From Paenibacillus anaericanus (GTDB lineage: Bacteria; Bacillota; Bacilli; Paenibacillales; Paenibacillaceae): DNA of 64,000 nt. The position numbers were made by a program, and so were the translations under genes. Location: NCBI RefSeq assembly GCF_003994475.1, contig NZ_RZNY01000008.1:1-64000 (forward strand), in the 5' to 3' direction. The notes below the pieces were generated by a model. The model worked only from the letters and a program-made list of their open reading frames with translations. It was not told where the DNA came from and did no database searches. Below are positions 33,121 to 41,838 of this stretch, piece after piece (positions within the stretch are counted from its first letter, which is position 1; each line of letters begins with the position of its first letter).

Positions 33121-33278
33121 GGTGAAAACCTAGCGGAGCGGGCCGTTTGAATCTGGAGAAGCGGAAGCGTTCGTCTTTGCAGTGGGATTATTACCTAGCC
33201 AGGTGTAATTAATTCAAATAATCCCACTGCAACAACGATCGAAGGATCAAACGGCCTGCGCAGCGGGTACTTTTCACC
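33121..33278. repeat. Palindromic element, copy D
   Basis: Between fucI and fucA. The ends GGTGAAAA and TTTTCACC are inverted. Outer stem GGCCGTTTGAATC (33141-33153) pairs with GATCAAACGGCC (33245-33256). Inner stem GCAGTGGGATTATT (33179-33192) pairs perfectly with AATAATCCCACTGC (33217-33230). Confidence 0.9.
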
Positions 33279-33317
33279 ATACTTTCATTTAAGCTACAAA
33301 AAAGGGGAGACAACATC

Positions 33318-33977
33318 ATGCAAAATATGGATACACGCCAAGAACTATGTAAATACGCCCGCAAAATCGTGGACAACGGCTTAGTCGTTGGTCCAGGAGG
33401 AAACATTAGCGCCCGGGCGGGAGACAAAATGTACCTATCACCGAGCGGTTTTGCTCTTGAAGATATCGAGCCAGAACAATGGGTTGAAGTGGATATCCCT
33501 ACAGGTGAAATTACTGATAACGGCTTTCGGCCATCATCAGAGGTGCTGATGCACTTATATGGATACCGGCAGAAGCCAGATATGGGAGCCATGGTTCATA
33601 CTCATCCTTCACATTGTATTGCGTTCACTTTAATAGAAGAGAATTTGCCAATGATGTTCCCGGATCAAGCGGCACTCGTTGGTAGAACAGCCTTTATTCC
33701 TTATTTGATTCCAACAACTGACCTGTTAGCCGATGCAGTTGCTGCGAAGGTAAATGAGGCAAGTTCGATTCTACTTGGAAATCATGGTCTAGTAACAACG
33801 GGTCGCAACTTGAGGGAAGCTTATTACCGCACACAGGTTGTAGAGGAGAGTGCGAAGATTTACTTAAGCGCGAAGGCTGCAGGAACTCCGGTTCCGTTGA
33901 CAGATCAGGAGGTTGCGGACATCGCAGCACTAGAGAGTGAAGATTACCGAATTCAACTCCTACAAAAAATGAAGTAA
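33318..33977 (+). CDS. fucA: L-fuculose-phosphate aldolase (class II aldolase)
   Basis: Splits L-fuculose-1-phosphate into DHAP and L-lactaldehyde. The 219-residue protein has the class II aldolase pattern: GPGGNISARAGDKMYLSPSG, PSSEVLMH, the zinc site HTHPSHCIAF near residue 95 and GNHGLVTTG near 154. It sits with fucI, a kinase and fucU, which supports the fucose assignment. RBS is GGGGAG. Good confidence. Confidence 0.9.
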   Translation: MQNMDTRQELCKYARKIVDNGLVVGPGGNISARAGDKMYLSPSGFALEDIEPEQWVEVDIPTGEITDNGFRPSSEVLMHLYGYRQKPDMGAMVHTHPSHCIAFTLIEENLPMMFPDQAALVGRTAFIPYLIPTTDLLADAVAAKVNEASSILLGNHGLVTTGRNLREAYYRTQVVEESAKIYLSAKAAGTPVPLTDQEVADIAALESEDYRIQLLQKMK

Positions 33978-34008
33978 TACTTTTTGATAAAAAAGGTGGT
34001 GCGGCTTC

Positions 34009-35505
34009 ATGAATAACACCGCTACGGTGCTTGCATTTGATATTGGAGCTAGCAGTGGACGGGCGTTGATTGGGCAAATTGTTCAGCAGAATAGTGGCGA
34101 GCCTGGTCTGCTGACGATCACGGAAATTCATCGTTTTCCGAATATCCCTGTCCAGATCGGCAATCATTTACATTGGGACACGGTGATGTTGCTTCAAGAA
34201 GTGAAAAATGGCATTCGCAAGGCATTTCAAGCCGGATATACACCGGAGAGTTATGGTATTGACACTTGGGGCGTCGATTTTGGATTGCTGGATAGCCAAG
34301 GCGAGTTGCTCGGTATTCCATATCATTACCGTGATCCGCAAACAGAAGGTTTAATAGAAGAGCTGAATGAAAAGCTAGGGCGGGAGCGTTTATTTCAGGA
34401 AAGTGGCTTGCAATTCATGCCGTTTAATACAATTTATCAATTGTATGCCATGCTAAAGGCGGGTTCTCCGAAGCTGGATATTGCGGAGACGCTGCTGCTT
34501 ACACCGGATTTATTGCATTATTTTCTGACGGGGGAAAAAGTGTGCGAGTTTACAATGGCGACGACAACGCAGTTATATGATGCGGGTCAAAACGTTTGGA
34601 ACAAGCCGCTTATGAAGGAGCTTGGCTTATCGCCTTCCTTATTCTTGGATCCCATTGAACCCGGTACAGTCATCGGAACTCTTAGTGAAGAGGTATGCCG
34701 GGAGTTGAAGGTGCCGTCTATCAAAGCTATCGCTGTTGCTTCCCATGATACGGAGTCAGCAGCAGCAGCTGTGCCAGCGCATAGCACTGATTTTGCCTAT
34801 TTGGTGTGCGGAACATGGTCACTACTAGGGACTGAGCTATCTGAAGCACTGCTTCTCCCGGAGGTGCTGGAGCATAACTTTTCAAACGAAGGTGGCGCTT
34901 TCGGTACATTCCAGCTGCTAAAAAACATCATGGGCCTATGGATCTTACAGGAATGCAAGCGCAGATGGGAATTGAATGGAGTTAACTTGTCCTTCCCTGA
35001 GATGGTGAAACTTGCCGAGGCGGCAGAGCCTTTCCGTAGCTTGATCGACCCAGATGATCTGCGTTTTATGAATCCAGCGGATATGGTAGAGACGATAGCT
35101 GAATATTGCCGGGAGAGTGGGCAACTTGTACCGGAGACGGAAGGGCAGTTTATCCGCTGTATTTTGGAGAGCCTTGCACTGCGTTATCGTGAGGTGCTGG
35201 AGAAAACAGAGGTGTTGGCGGGCCGTTCGTATGCTGGATTGCATATGGTTGGTGGCGGCATTCAGAACGAACTACTCTGCCGATTTACTGCGGAAGCCAT
35301 TGGCCGACCTGTATGGGCCGGACCGATTGAGGCTAGCGCTATTGGTAATATGCTACTGCAGTTTGTGGCAGGAGGACATGTACAGCATAAAGAAGAGGGC
35401 ATTGAACTTGTGAAACGCTCATTTCCATTAGCGGTCTACCATCCAGAAACCCCAGAATTATGGTCTGCTGCGTTCCAAAAATATGTACAGATTACAGGCA
35501 GATAA
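34009..35505 (+). CDS. rhaB: Rhamnulokinase-type FGGY kinase (probable L-fuculokinase)
   Basis: A 498-residue FGGY kinase that phosphorylates a 6-deoxyketose at C1. Signatures are VLAFDIGASSGRALIGQI, GIDTWGVDFGLLD, HDTESAAAAVPA, YLVCGTWSLLGTELSEALL and VGGGIQNELLCRFTAEAIG. The sequence is closer to rhamnulokinase than to the classic fuculokinase, but it lies between fucA and fucU, so L-fuculose is a likely substrate; it may serve both sugars, since a rhaD gene occurs 8 kb away. Ribosome site AAAGGTGG. Confidence 0.85.
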   Translation: MNNTATVLAFDIGASSGRALIGQIVQQNSGEPGLLTITEIHRFPNIPVQIGNHLHWDTVMLLQEVKNGIRKAFQAGYTPESYGIDTWGVDFGLLDSQGELLGIPYHYRDPQTEGLIEELNEKLGRERLFQESGLQFMPFNTIYQLYAMLKAGSPKLDIAETLLLTPDLLHYFLTGEKVCEFTMATTTQLYDAGQNVWNKPLMKELGLSPSLFLDPIEPGTVIGTLSEEVCRELKVPSIKAIAVASHDTESAAAAVPAHSTDFAYLVCGTWSLLGTELSEALLLPEVLEHNFSNEGGAFGTFQLLKNIMGLWILQECKRRWELNGVNLSFPEMVKLAEAAEPFRSLIDPDDLRFMNPADMVETIAEYCRESGQLVPETEGQFIRCILESLALRYREVLEKTEVLAGRSYAGLHMVGGGIQNELLCRFTAEAIGRPVWAGPIEASAIGNMLLQFVAGGHVQHKEEGIELVKRSFPLAVYHPETPELWSAAFQKYVQITGR

Positions 35506-35587
35506 GGCGTCTAGTTGGCTTCTTAAGGTACGATAAATGTACTGCTGAGCTCTACGCAAAGAATCAACTTTTACGGGAGGGCTATGT

Positions 35588-36019
35588 ATGCTAAAAGGAA
35601 TTTCTAACTTGATATCACCAGAATTGATCAAAGTTTTGATGGAAATGGGTAACTCCGATGAAATAGTATTTGCCGATGGCAACTTTCCAGCAGCCAGTCA
35701 TGCCCAACGCCTTGTGCGTTGCGACGGGCATGGAATACCAGAATTGCTGAACGCAGTGCTCCCGCTGTATCCTTTGGATACCTATGTGGATCGTCCTGTG
35801 TCGCTGATGGCCGTAACGCCCGGAGATACGGTAGAGACACCGATTTGGCGGCAGTATAAGCAAATTGTGAGTGATCATCACCCGGTAGCAGATGTGTTTG
35901 AGGAAGTGGAACGGTTCGCTTTTTATGAGCGGGCGAAAAAAGCATATGCGATCGTATCGACAGGTGAAAGGGCGCTTTATGCTAATATTATTTTGAAAAA
36001 GGGTGTTATTACGCAGTAA
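35588..36019 (+). CDS. fucU: L-fucose mutarotase
   Basis: A 143-residue enzyme that interconverts alpha and beta L-fucose, feeding FucI. It matches FucU/RbsD: MLKGISNLISPELIKVLMEM, DEIVFADGNFPA with the active His in ASHAQRLVRCDG, and the end AIVSTGERALYANIILKKGV. It is the last gene of the fucose set, followed by a terminator. High confidence. Confidence 0.94.
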   Translation: MLKGISNLISPELIKVLMEMGNSDEIVFADGNFPAASHAQRLVRCDGHGIPELLNAVLPLYPLDTYVDRPVSLMAVTPGDTVETPIWRQYKQIVSDHHPVADVFEEVERFAFYERAKKAYAIVSTGERALYANIILKKGVITQ

Positions 36020-36045
36020 AACATAACTGAATCATTAAAGTTTAA

Positions 36046-36087
36046 AACACAGCGGCAGCTCCTATGAGAAATGCTACTGTGTTTTTT
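36046..36087 (+). terminator. Terminator after fucU
   Basis: AACACAG...CTGTGTT with inner pairing GGCAGC/GCTACT and six T. Confidence 0.75.
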
Positions 36088-36267
36088 GTGTGGATTTCTA
36101 TTGAGTGAACCCCTCATACTTTTCCGCCACCATTCACTGTTAATCGGGGATATAATATAAGATTATACAAAATGTTCAAAAAAGGTTACTAATTCCTTTA
36201 TGCAATTTGTATTAGGTATGATATGATATGTCAGTTGAAATTTATTGTATCGGAGGCTTCATTCTTC

Positions 36268-36888
36268 ATGTCATCGCAGTCTTATCAAAACGTGAAAATT
36301 GTTAGTGCGGATCCTAGCGCTATCGGCCTGTTTGGACTGGCCATCGTCACACTTGTGGCATCTTCACAAAAGCTTGAGATTACTTCAGGATTGAGTTATG
36401 TCATTCCTTGGGCTATATTTCTCGGGGCTTTTGCACAATTGTTCGCTTGCATTCAAGATGCTAAGCACAACAATACCTTCGGCATGACCGCATTTGGCGC
36501 ATACGCCTTTTTCTGGTTTGCCATGGGGACCAGTTGGTTGATCAAACTCGGTGTATTCGGTCCTGAACTGGCGTCTACTATCGATGTGAAACAAATGGGC
36601 TTCGCTTTTCTTGGGTACTTAGTATTCACCTTGTTCATGACTCTTGGGGCTATGGAGACGCATAAAGTGTTGTTTACCATCTTTGTGCTCATTGATTTCT
36701 TGTTCCTTGGATTGACACTAGACTCTTTTGGAGTAGGTGGAGGAGCTTTCCATACTGTAGCGGCTATCGCTGAGTTAGGAATTGCAATTATGTCGCTATA
36801 CGGTTGTGGCGCTGCTGTATTGAATACACATTTCGGTCGTGTCTTTTTACCAGTAGGGAAACCGTTTGGAATATTTAAGAAATACTAG
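36268..36888 (+). CDS. Acetate/succinate transporter (SatP/YaaH, GPR1-FUN34 family)
   Basis: A 206-residue membrane protein with about six hydrophobic segments. The N-terminal DPSAIGLFGLAIVTL corresponds to the family motif NPAPLGLxxF, and GMTAFGAYAFFWFAMG is typical of TM3. It moves acetate or succinate with protons. I start at ATG 36268 after GGAGG; the upstream ATG at 36223 lacks a ribosome site. It stands alone between two terminators, and may handle overflow acids from sugar growth (inference). Confidence 0.87.
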   Translation: MSSQSYQNVKIVSADPSAIGLFGLAIVTLVASSQKLEITSGLSYVIPWAIFLGAFAQLFACIQDAKHNNTFGMTAFGAYAFFWFAMGTSWLIKLGVFGPELASTIDVKQMGFAFLGYLVFTLFMTLGAMETHKVLFTIFVLIDFLFLGLTLDSFGVGGGAFHTVAAIAELGIAIMSLYGCGAAVLNTHFGRVFLPVGKPFGIFKKY

Positions 36889-36923
36889 GATCGACATAAG
36901 TTAATATGAAAAAAATATGTAAC

Positions 36924-36968
36924 AACAAGGGGGGCTTTCATGAATTTGAAAGTGCCCCCTTGTTATTT
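36924..36968. terminator. Bidirectional terminator
   Basis: AACAAGGGGG...CCCCCTTGTT hairpin with internal TTTCA/TGAAA pairing, between convergent genes. Confidence 0.8.
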
Positions 36969-36977
36969 AAGAGAGAA

Positions 36978-38015
36978 TTATAACGTTAGTGAATTGAATA
37001 TTTCCCCAATGATCCCCTGTAATTGATGAACACCTAAATCTGCATTTGTCATAATGACTGCACCAGTCCCCTTATATGGATACGCCACCAGCATACATTG
37101 AAATCCTACACCCCAACCTAGCGAAGAAATTTTAAGTTCTTGTTCTGCACCATCTAGAAACACCCCAAGTCCAGTCCACTCTTTACATCCTTGAGAAGTA
37201 ATAAATTCCTTTGCCTTACTTTGAGATAGTCCCAAGTTACTTCTACCTTGTAAGGAATTCATTAATTCCACCACCAAAATGGCTAAATCTGAGGGTGTTG
37301 ACCACAATCCAGCAGCTGCGGGAAAAGGATATATCGGATACTTGCTATCAACCACATGTCCATTTTTGTTATGTCCACAAGAAAAATCATCGTTTATTAC
37401 TTCTGATATGTACTGCACAACAAATGTGCTGTTATTCATATTTAACGGTCTAAATATATGTTCTGTTACCATAACCTCAAAGGGCCTTCCTGAAGCATCT
37501 TCTATCAGTTGTTGTATGATACAAAATCCAGCATCTGAATATTGAAAGTCACTCCCAGGTTCATACTGAACTTGAATTGCTTCTTTACAATAAGCGGTTT
37601 TCCCCTCTAATAATTCAACCATGGTAGGAATCCCTTGCGTAGAATCAAATTCACCAAAGCTTCCTTCAGGATCGATGATCCCCGATTGATGACTTAGTAA
37701 TGTTCGAAGGGTGACTTTTTTGTCCAGAGTAAATTCATTCGTGGGAACCTTCCAAGAAGTAAGCCTATTATTTATATCTTCATCTAAATCGAGCATACCT
37801 AATTCTATTAACTTCAAAACTAGCATTGAAGTTATAAATTTACTTATTGAACAGGCATGAAAAATTGAATGATTACTTACCCTGTTATTGGTTCCTGATT
37901 CAAGAACACCAAAGCCTTCAGCTGTACTAATTTGACCATTGCCTATTAGAGCTATGCTTAAGCCAGATACATTATAAAACTTCATACGTTCATCCATACT
38001 TATATTCAATTCCAT
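36978..38015 (-). CDS. Beta-lactamase-family serine hydrolase
   Basis: A 345-residue class C beta-lactamase-like protein. The S-x-x-K motif is SISK in FHACSISKFITSM near residue 55; the second motif is YSDAG, with Asp in place of the usual Asn; the third region is GAVIMTNADLG. LLSHQSGI is a typical landmark. There is no signal peptide, so it is probably a cytosolic esterase or peptidase, not a resistance enzyme. AGGTGG lies upstream. Substrate unknown. Confidence 0.82.
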   Translation of the reverse strand: MELNISMDERMKFYNVSGLSIALIGNGQISTAEGFGVLESGTNNRVSNHSIFHACSISKFITSMLVLKLIELGMLDLDEDINNRLTSWKVPTNEFTLDKKVTLRTLLSHQSGIIDPEGSFGEFDSTQGIPTMVELLEGKTAYCKEAIQVQYEPGSDFQYSDAGFCIIQQLIEDASGRPFEVMVTEHIFRPLNMNNSTFVVQYISEVINDDFSCGHNKNGHVVDSKYPIYPFPAAAGLWSTPSDLAILVVELMNSLQGRSNLGLSQSKAKEFITSQGCKEWTGLGVFLDGAEQELKISSLGWGVGFQCMLVAYPYKGTGAVIMTNADLGVHQLQGIIGEIFNSLTL

Positions 38016-38157
38016 ACTAAGCTGTCACCACCTATTTTTTACAATATTATAGAACATTTGTTCTCATTTAGCAAATAGATTTGATACGATGGTGACAGAA
38101 TAGATAATTTAGAAGGCAAGATATTGTTACTGCGGCATGAGTTTTGACATACAAATT

Positions 38158-38203
38158 GCCCGTCCGATAGAAGATGACGATAGTTGCATCTATTGGACGG
38201 GTA
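38158..38203. repeat. Stem-loop upstream of the serine hydrolase gene
   Basis: CCCGTCC/GGACGGG with an extended imperfect ATAGA/TCTAT stem. No T tract on the right, so its role as a terminator is uncertain. Confidence 0.4.
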
Positions 38204-38234
38204 ATTTATATGGTGAAGTTCGGCTCAATCTAAA

Positions 38235-38299
38235 AATCAGTGGTTTACAAAGCGTAACGCTGCTTTACACCGTAGGGGCTGTCAACCGCTGATTTTGGT
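38235..38299 (-). terminator. Large hairpin at the end of the HEAT-like gene
   Basis: AAAATCAG-GGTT / AACC-CTGATTTT arms with an inner GTAAAGCAGCG/CGTAACGCTTTG pairing. It lies 10 bases beyond the stop of the leftward gene. Confidence 0.55.
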
Positions 38300-38308
38300 T
38301 TTGAGCCA

Positions 38309-38929
38309 TTATGTCGATAACGATTTGCTGATTTTATTTATTCTTTTATTCTGAGAATCTGTCAAATCAACTCTTCGTTTTTCTAAAACTTCTACAAAAT
38401 CTTTGGAATTATCAGCCGTAATACATATCATCATTCTCTCAGCGTGTTGAGGGACCTCTTTCGACCTGCAAGTAGCTAAATGCTGCATTAGAAATGGAAA
38501 TACTTCTTCCTGATATAGTTCATTCGCTTTGCAGAGCTTCGCAAATACAGTGATACTGTTATCTACAGTAATAACACTGCCCGCCTCATAGGCTTTTTTA
38601 ACAATATCCAGCTTACTATATATTTCATCAGCACTTAAGTCAGCTATCGTTGCCAATGCTGTCATGCTTCCCCAAGCTAAACGATTATTTTTTGAGAGTA
38701 GAAGAGAGATGAACTCGTTCGTATAATCGGCAATCAATTCAGGTTTTCTACTACCGATTTCATAAAGTACTTTAATACAATCATTTGCGATAGCTATTTC
38801 TTTGCTCTTTAAGCCCTGCACGATTTCCTCGATGCCTTTAATATTGTTAGTCTCACAAAGCTCAACCGCTAACTCAATATTAGGCTCCTCGTCATTTCGC
38901 CCCAGGCTACTCGCTAATTTTGTTAACAT
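38309..38929 (-). CDS. HEAT/armadillo-like repeat protein
   Basis: A 206-residue all-helical protein of repeated helix pairs (GIEEIVQGLKSKEIAIANDC, LLLSKNNRLAWGSMTALATI, AERMMICITADNSKDF), a HEAT-like pattern suited to protein binding. TTG 38935 and ATG 38929 are possible starts; the ATG is 11 bases from AGGTGG. It is a lone gene before the tandem palindromic elements. Function unknown. Confidence 0.6.
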   Translation of the reverse strand: MLTKLASSLGRNDEEPNIELAVELCETNNIKGIEEIVQGLKSKEIAIANDCIKVLYEIGSRKPELIADYTNEFISLLLSKNNRLAWGSMTALATIADLSADEIYSKLDIVKKAYEAGSVITVDNSITVFAKLCKANELYQEEVFPFLMQHLATCRSKEVPQHAERMMICITADNSKDFVEVLEKRRVDLTDSQNKRINKISKSLST

Positions 38930-39000
38930 ATTCAAAAAACCACCTGTTCATAAAGGGTTAAGATGCCACGTCCTTCTTTTCATTACTCCCTCATACTTAG

Positions 39001-39172
39001 AAATGCGGTGAAAAGGCAGCGTAGTGGGCCGTTTGGGTCTGGAGAAGAGAAGCGTTCGTCCTTTGCCGTGTGATTGTAACCCCTTAGGGAGTTATCCAGT
39101 AGAAAACAATCACACGGCAACAACGATCGAAAGATCAAACGAGCAACGATGCGTCCCATTTTCATCTTTCAC
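39001..39172. repeat. Palindromic element, copy E (tandem unit 1)
   Basis: Inner stem GCCGTGTGATTGT (39065-39077) pairs with ACAATCACACGGC (39106-39118). GCGGTGAAAAG opens the unit and a diverged TTTCACC closes it. The outer stem GGCCGTTTG/CAAACG is partly worn. Confidence 0.85.
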
Positions 39173-39231
39173 CTACTTATTAGAATTTCGCGAAATGCCA
39201 ATGGAGCGTCCTTTTTTTCCTTGCTCCCTTA

Positions 39232-39410
39232 CAATTAGAATTGCGGTGAAAAGTCAGCGTAGTGGGCCGTTTGAATCTGAAGAAGCGAAGCGTTCGTCTT
39301 TGCCGTGTGATTGTAACTCAATAGGGTGTTATCAAATAGAAAACAATCACACGGCAACAACGATCGAAAGATCAAACGACCAATGAAGCGCCCCATTTTC
39401 ATCTTCCACC
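39232..39410. repeat. Palindromic element, copy F (tandem unit 2)
   Basis: Same inner stem as copy E (39302-39314 with 39343-39355), and outer arms GGGCCGTTTGAATC / GATCAAACG. The left end ATTAGAATTGCGGTGAAAAG is an exact inverted match to the right end of copy G. Confidence 0.85.
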
Positions 39411-39467
39411 TACTTATTAGAATTTCGCGAAATGTCAATGGAGCGTCCTTCTTTGCTTCCTCCCTCA

Positions 39468-39651
39468 TACTTAGATTTGCGGTGAATAGTCAGCGTAGTG
39501 GGGCGTTTGAGTCTGAAGAAGCGAAGCGTTCGTCTTTGCCGTGTGATTGTAACCCCTTAGGGAGTTATCCAGTAGAAAACAATCACACGGCAACAACGAT
39601 CGAAAGATCAAACGGCCTACGAAGCGCCCATCTTTTCACCGCAATTCTAAT
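39468..39651. repeat. Palindromic element, copy G (tandem unit 3)
   Basis: Inner stem 39538-39550 with 39579-39591. The right end CTTTTCACCGCAATTCTAAT (39632-39651) is the inverted complement of the left end of copy F. The tandem period is 236-238 bases. The copy overlaps the 3' end of the DeoR gene by a few bases. Confidence 0.85.
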
Positions 39652-40402
39652 ACACCACTTCGATATTTTTACGCCCCAACAATTCCAACCACTCCGCAGA
39701 TGGCTTACGATCTGTGATTAGATAGTCGATTTGATCCAAATCTGCTAGCTTAACGAAGGCAGTTTTATCGAATTTGGTATGGTCAGCGAGCAGAATGATT
39801 CGGTCGGCATGGCTCAGCATATATTTCTTCAACTCACACTCGGGCTCGTTGGAATCCGAGATTCCTTTATCAAGCGACAATCCCTTGCAGCCAATGACAG
39901 CGGTATCCACATTATATTTCTGCACGGTATCATGTGCAGTTGGTCCAACTAGTGACAAAGAGCGGGAACGGAGTGAACCACCTGTGGAGATGATGTTCAA
40001 AGCCGAACTAGCGAATTCGTGGAGGATGTTAATTGAATTCGTGATGACGGTTAGGTTGTTTTTGTTATTTAGCGTTTTCATAAATTCAAATGAGGTGGAG
40101 CTAGGATCAACCATTAGCGTATCGCCATCATTGATGAGGTCCATGGCTTTCAGAGCTATTTCTCGTTTCATATCCATGTTAATTGTATTACGTGTTGTAT
40201 AGGGAAGGTCTTCGTTAGTATGTCTGTTCAGCACGGCTCCGCCATATGTACGGCTTAAAATACCTTCCTTCTCCAACTTTTCGAGATCACGACGGATCGT
40301 CTCTTCCGTAACATCGAACATTTTACTTAAGTCAGATACAAGCACGCGCTTGTCCTGATGGATCAGGTCGATTATTTTCTGTCTTCTTTCTGGAGCCAAC
40401 AT
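39647..40402 (-). CDS. DeoR/GlpR-family regulator
   Basis: A 251-residue repressor. Residues 1-55 form the DeoR helix-turn-helix (RRQKIIDLIHQDKRVLVSDL, VTEETIRRDLEKLE), and the rest is the sugar-phosphate-sensing domain (GDTLMVDPSSTSFEFMKTLN, VIGCKGLSLDKGI, DHTKFDKTAFVKLADLDQID). I start at ATG 40402, 8 bases from GAGG; earlier starts overlap that site. Divergent from fucO-rhaD across 245 bases rich in ACAAACAAAA words, which could be its operators. Likely senses a deoxysugar phosphate (inference). Confidence 0.86.
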   Translation of the reverse strand: MLAPERRQKIIDLIHQDKRVLVSDLSKMFDVTEETIRRDLEKLEKEGILSRTYGGAVLNRHTNEDLPYTTRNTINMDMKREIALKAMDLINDGDTLMVDPSSTSFEFMKTLNNKNNLTVITNSINILHEFASSALNIISTGGSLRSRSLSLVGPTAHDTVQKYNVDTAVIGCKGLSLDKGISDSNEPECELKKYMLSHADRIILLADHTKFDKTAFVKLADLDQIDYLITDRKPSAEWLELLGRKNIEVVY

Positions 40403-40489
40403 ACTCATCACCTCATATTTATCTCACGTCCTGTAAAGCTCAAGACTGTTTTCTCTATCATAACGATAAAACAGTTTTGTTGGCAACTG

Positions 40490-40535
40490 TCACAAACAAA
40501 ACAACAAACAAAATAAAACAACATCAAATATCTTT
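40490..40535. promoter_or_regulatory. ACAAACAAAA-rich tract between deoR and fucO
   Basis: Repeated ACAAAACAAC, ACAAACAAAA and AAAACAACA words lie between the divergent promoters. DeoR-family operators are often A/T-rich direct repeats, so this is a candidate site. Confidence 0.4.
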
Positions 40536-40541
40536 ATTATG

Positions 40542-40570
40542 TTGACAACAAAGATTAACGAAGGTAGGAT
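40542..40570 (+). promoter_or_regulatory. Promoter of fucO-rhaD
   Basis: TTGACA (40542-40547) and TAGGAT (40565-40570) with 17-base spacing, just right of the A-rich operator candidate. Confidence 0.6.
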
Positions 40571-40647
40571 GAAATTGTAAATAGCAGTTATTAATCAATT
40601 ATCAAAATATGTGATGAACTAAAGATGACATGGGAGGCTTATTGAGA

Positions 40648-41799
40648 ATGAGTACACGTGTATACTATGTTCCGTCAATTAACATTATGGGCAAGGGATG
40701 TCTGGGTGATATCGGCCCGTACATTCAGGAGTTGAAGCTACGGAAAGCACTTGTTGTAACTGACAAGTTCCTCATGAAATGTGGGATTGCGGCCAAAGTA
40801 CTTACTATATTGGACGGAGCGGGCATTCCATACGTTATCTATGATGATGTTAAGCCAAACCCGACTTGCAAAAATGTACATGATGGCGTTGATTTCCTGA
40901 TAGCTAACGATTGTGATTTTCTCGTATCCATTGGTGGAGGTTCACCGCAGGACACAGCGAAAGCAATCGGGATTATTGCTACAAATGGCGGTCATATTAC
41001 ACAGTACGAAGGAGCTCATAAGTCAGCCAATAAGTCATTACCGATCGTTGCGATCAATACAACTGCCGGTACTTCAAGTGAAGTAACTGTTAACTATGTC
41101 ATTACCGATGAAGATCGTAAGGTCAAAATGGTAATGGTCGATAAGAACAGTTTGGCCACCATCTCGGTTAATGACCCTGAACTAATGGTCGATAAGCCAG
41201 CCGACTTAACTGCTGCTACTGGAATGGATGCTTTAACCCATGCGATTGAGGCGCTCGTTACACCGGGAGCATATCCCGTAACGGATGCAACGGCATTGGC
41301 AGCTGTTGAAATTATTTTTAACTACTTACCACGAACCGTGAAGAACGGACATGATATCGAAGCTCGGGAACAAATGGTTTATGCTATTTTCCTAGGCGGA
41401 CTTGCTTTCAATAATGCGGGTCTAGGGTATGTGCACGCGATGGCGCATCAACTTGGCGGAGTATACGACCTACCTCATGGTGTGTGTAATGCAATGCTAC
41501 TTCCATATGTGGAAGAGGAGAACGCTAAATATGTACCAGAGAAATTCCGCAATATTGCCAAAGCGATTGGATGTGAAGTTGCTGGAAAATCAGATAAAGA
41601 GTGCGCCGACTTCGTTGTCGAAGCGATCAAGGCTCTCTCGAAAGAGGTTGGGATTCCCTCTAAACTATCGGAGCTTGGTGTGAATGAGGTTGATTTGGAT
41701 CTATTAGCTGATAATGCAATGATAGATGCCTGCGCGCCAGGCAATCCGTTCATACCAACGAAAGAAGAAGTTATCACTTTATTCAAAAAAATACTGTAG
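40648..41799 (+). CDS. fucO: Lactaldehyde reductase (iron-containing alcohol dehydrogenase)
   Basis: Reduces L-lactaldehyde to 1,2-propanediol with NADH, regenerating NAD during fucose or rhamnose fermentation. The 383-residue protein shows the group III alcohol dehydrogenase pattern: SIGGGSPQDTAKAIGI for nucleotide binding, TTAGTSSEVT, and iron ligands in DALTHAIEAL and HAMAHQLGGVYDLPHG. ATG 40648 begins the usual N-terminus and has GGGAGG upstream. It is co-transcribed with rhaD (gap 39 bases). High confidence. Confidence 0.92.
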   Translation: MSTRVYYVPSINIMGKGCLGDIGPYIQELKLRKALVVTDKFLMKCGIAAKVLTILDGAGIPYVIYDDVKPNPTCKNVHDGVDFLIANDCDFLVSIGGGSPQDTAKAIGIIATNGGHITQYEGAHKSANKSLPIVAINTTAGTSSEVTVNYVITDEDRKVKMVMVDKNSLATISVNDPELMVDKPADLTAATGMDALTHAIEALVTPGAYPVTDATALAAVEIIFNYLPRTVKNGHDIEAREQMVYAIFLGGLAFNNAGLGYVHAMAHQLGGVYDLPHGVCNAMLLPYVEEENAKYVPEKFRNIAKAIGCEVAGKSDKECADFVVEAIKALSKEVGIPSKLSELGVNEVDLDLLADNAMIDACAPGNPFIPTKEEVITLFKKIL

Positions 41800-41838
41800 A
41801 AGCTATAAAGAAAATACATTTAGAGGAGAAAACCTATT

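Noticed and set aside
36978-38015. Antibiotic-resistance beta-lactamase
   Set aside because: No signal peptide, and the second motif reads YSD; better described as a general serine hydrolase.
39024-39721. Frames of 120-131 codons across the tandem palindromic elements
   Set aside because: Both strands stay open because of the repeats; no ribosome site and no protein family.
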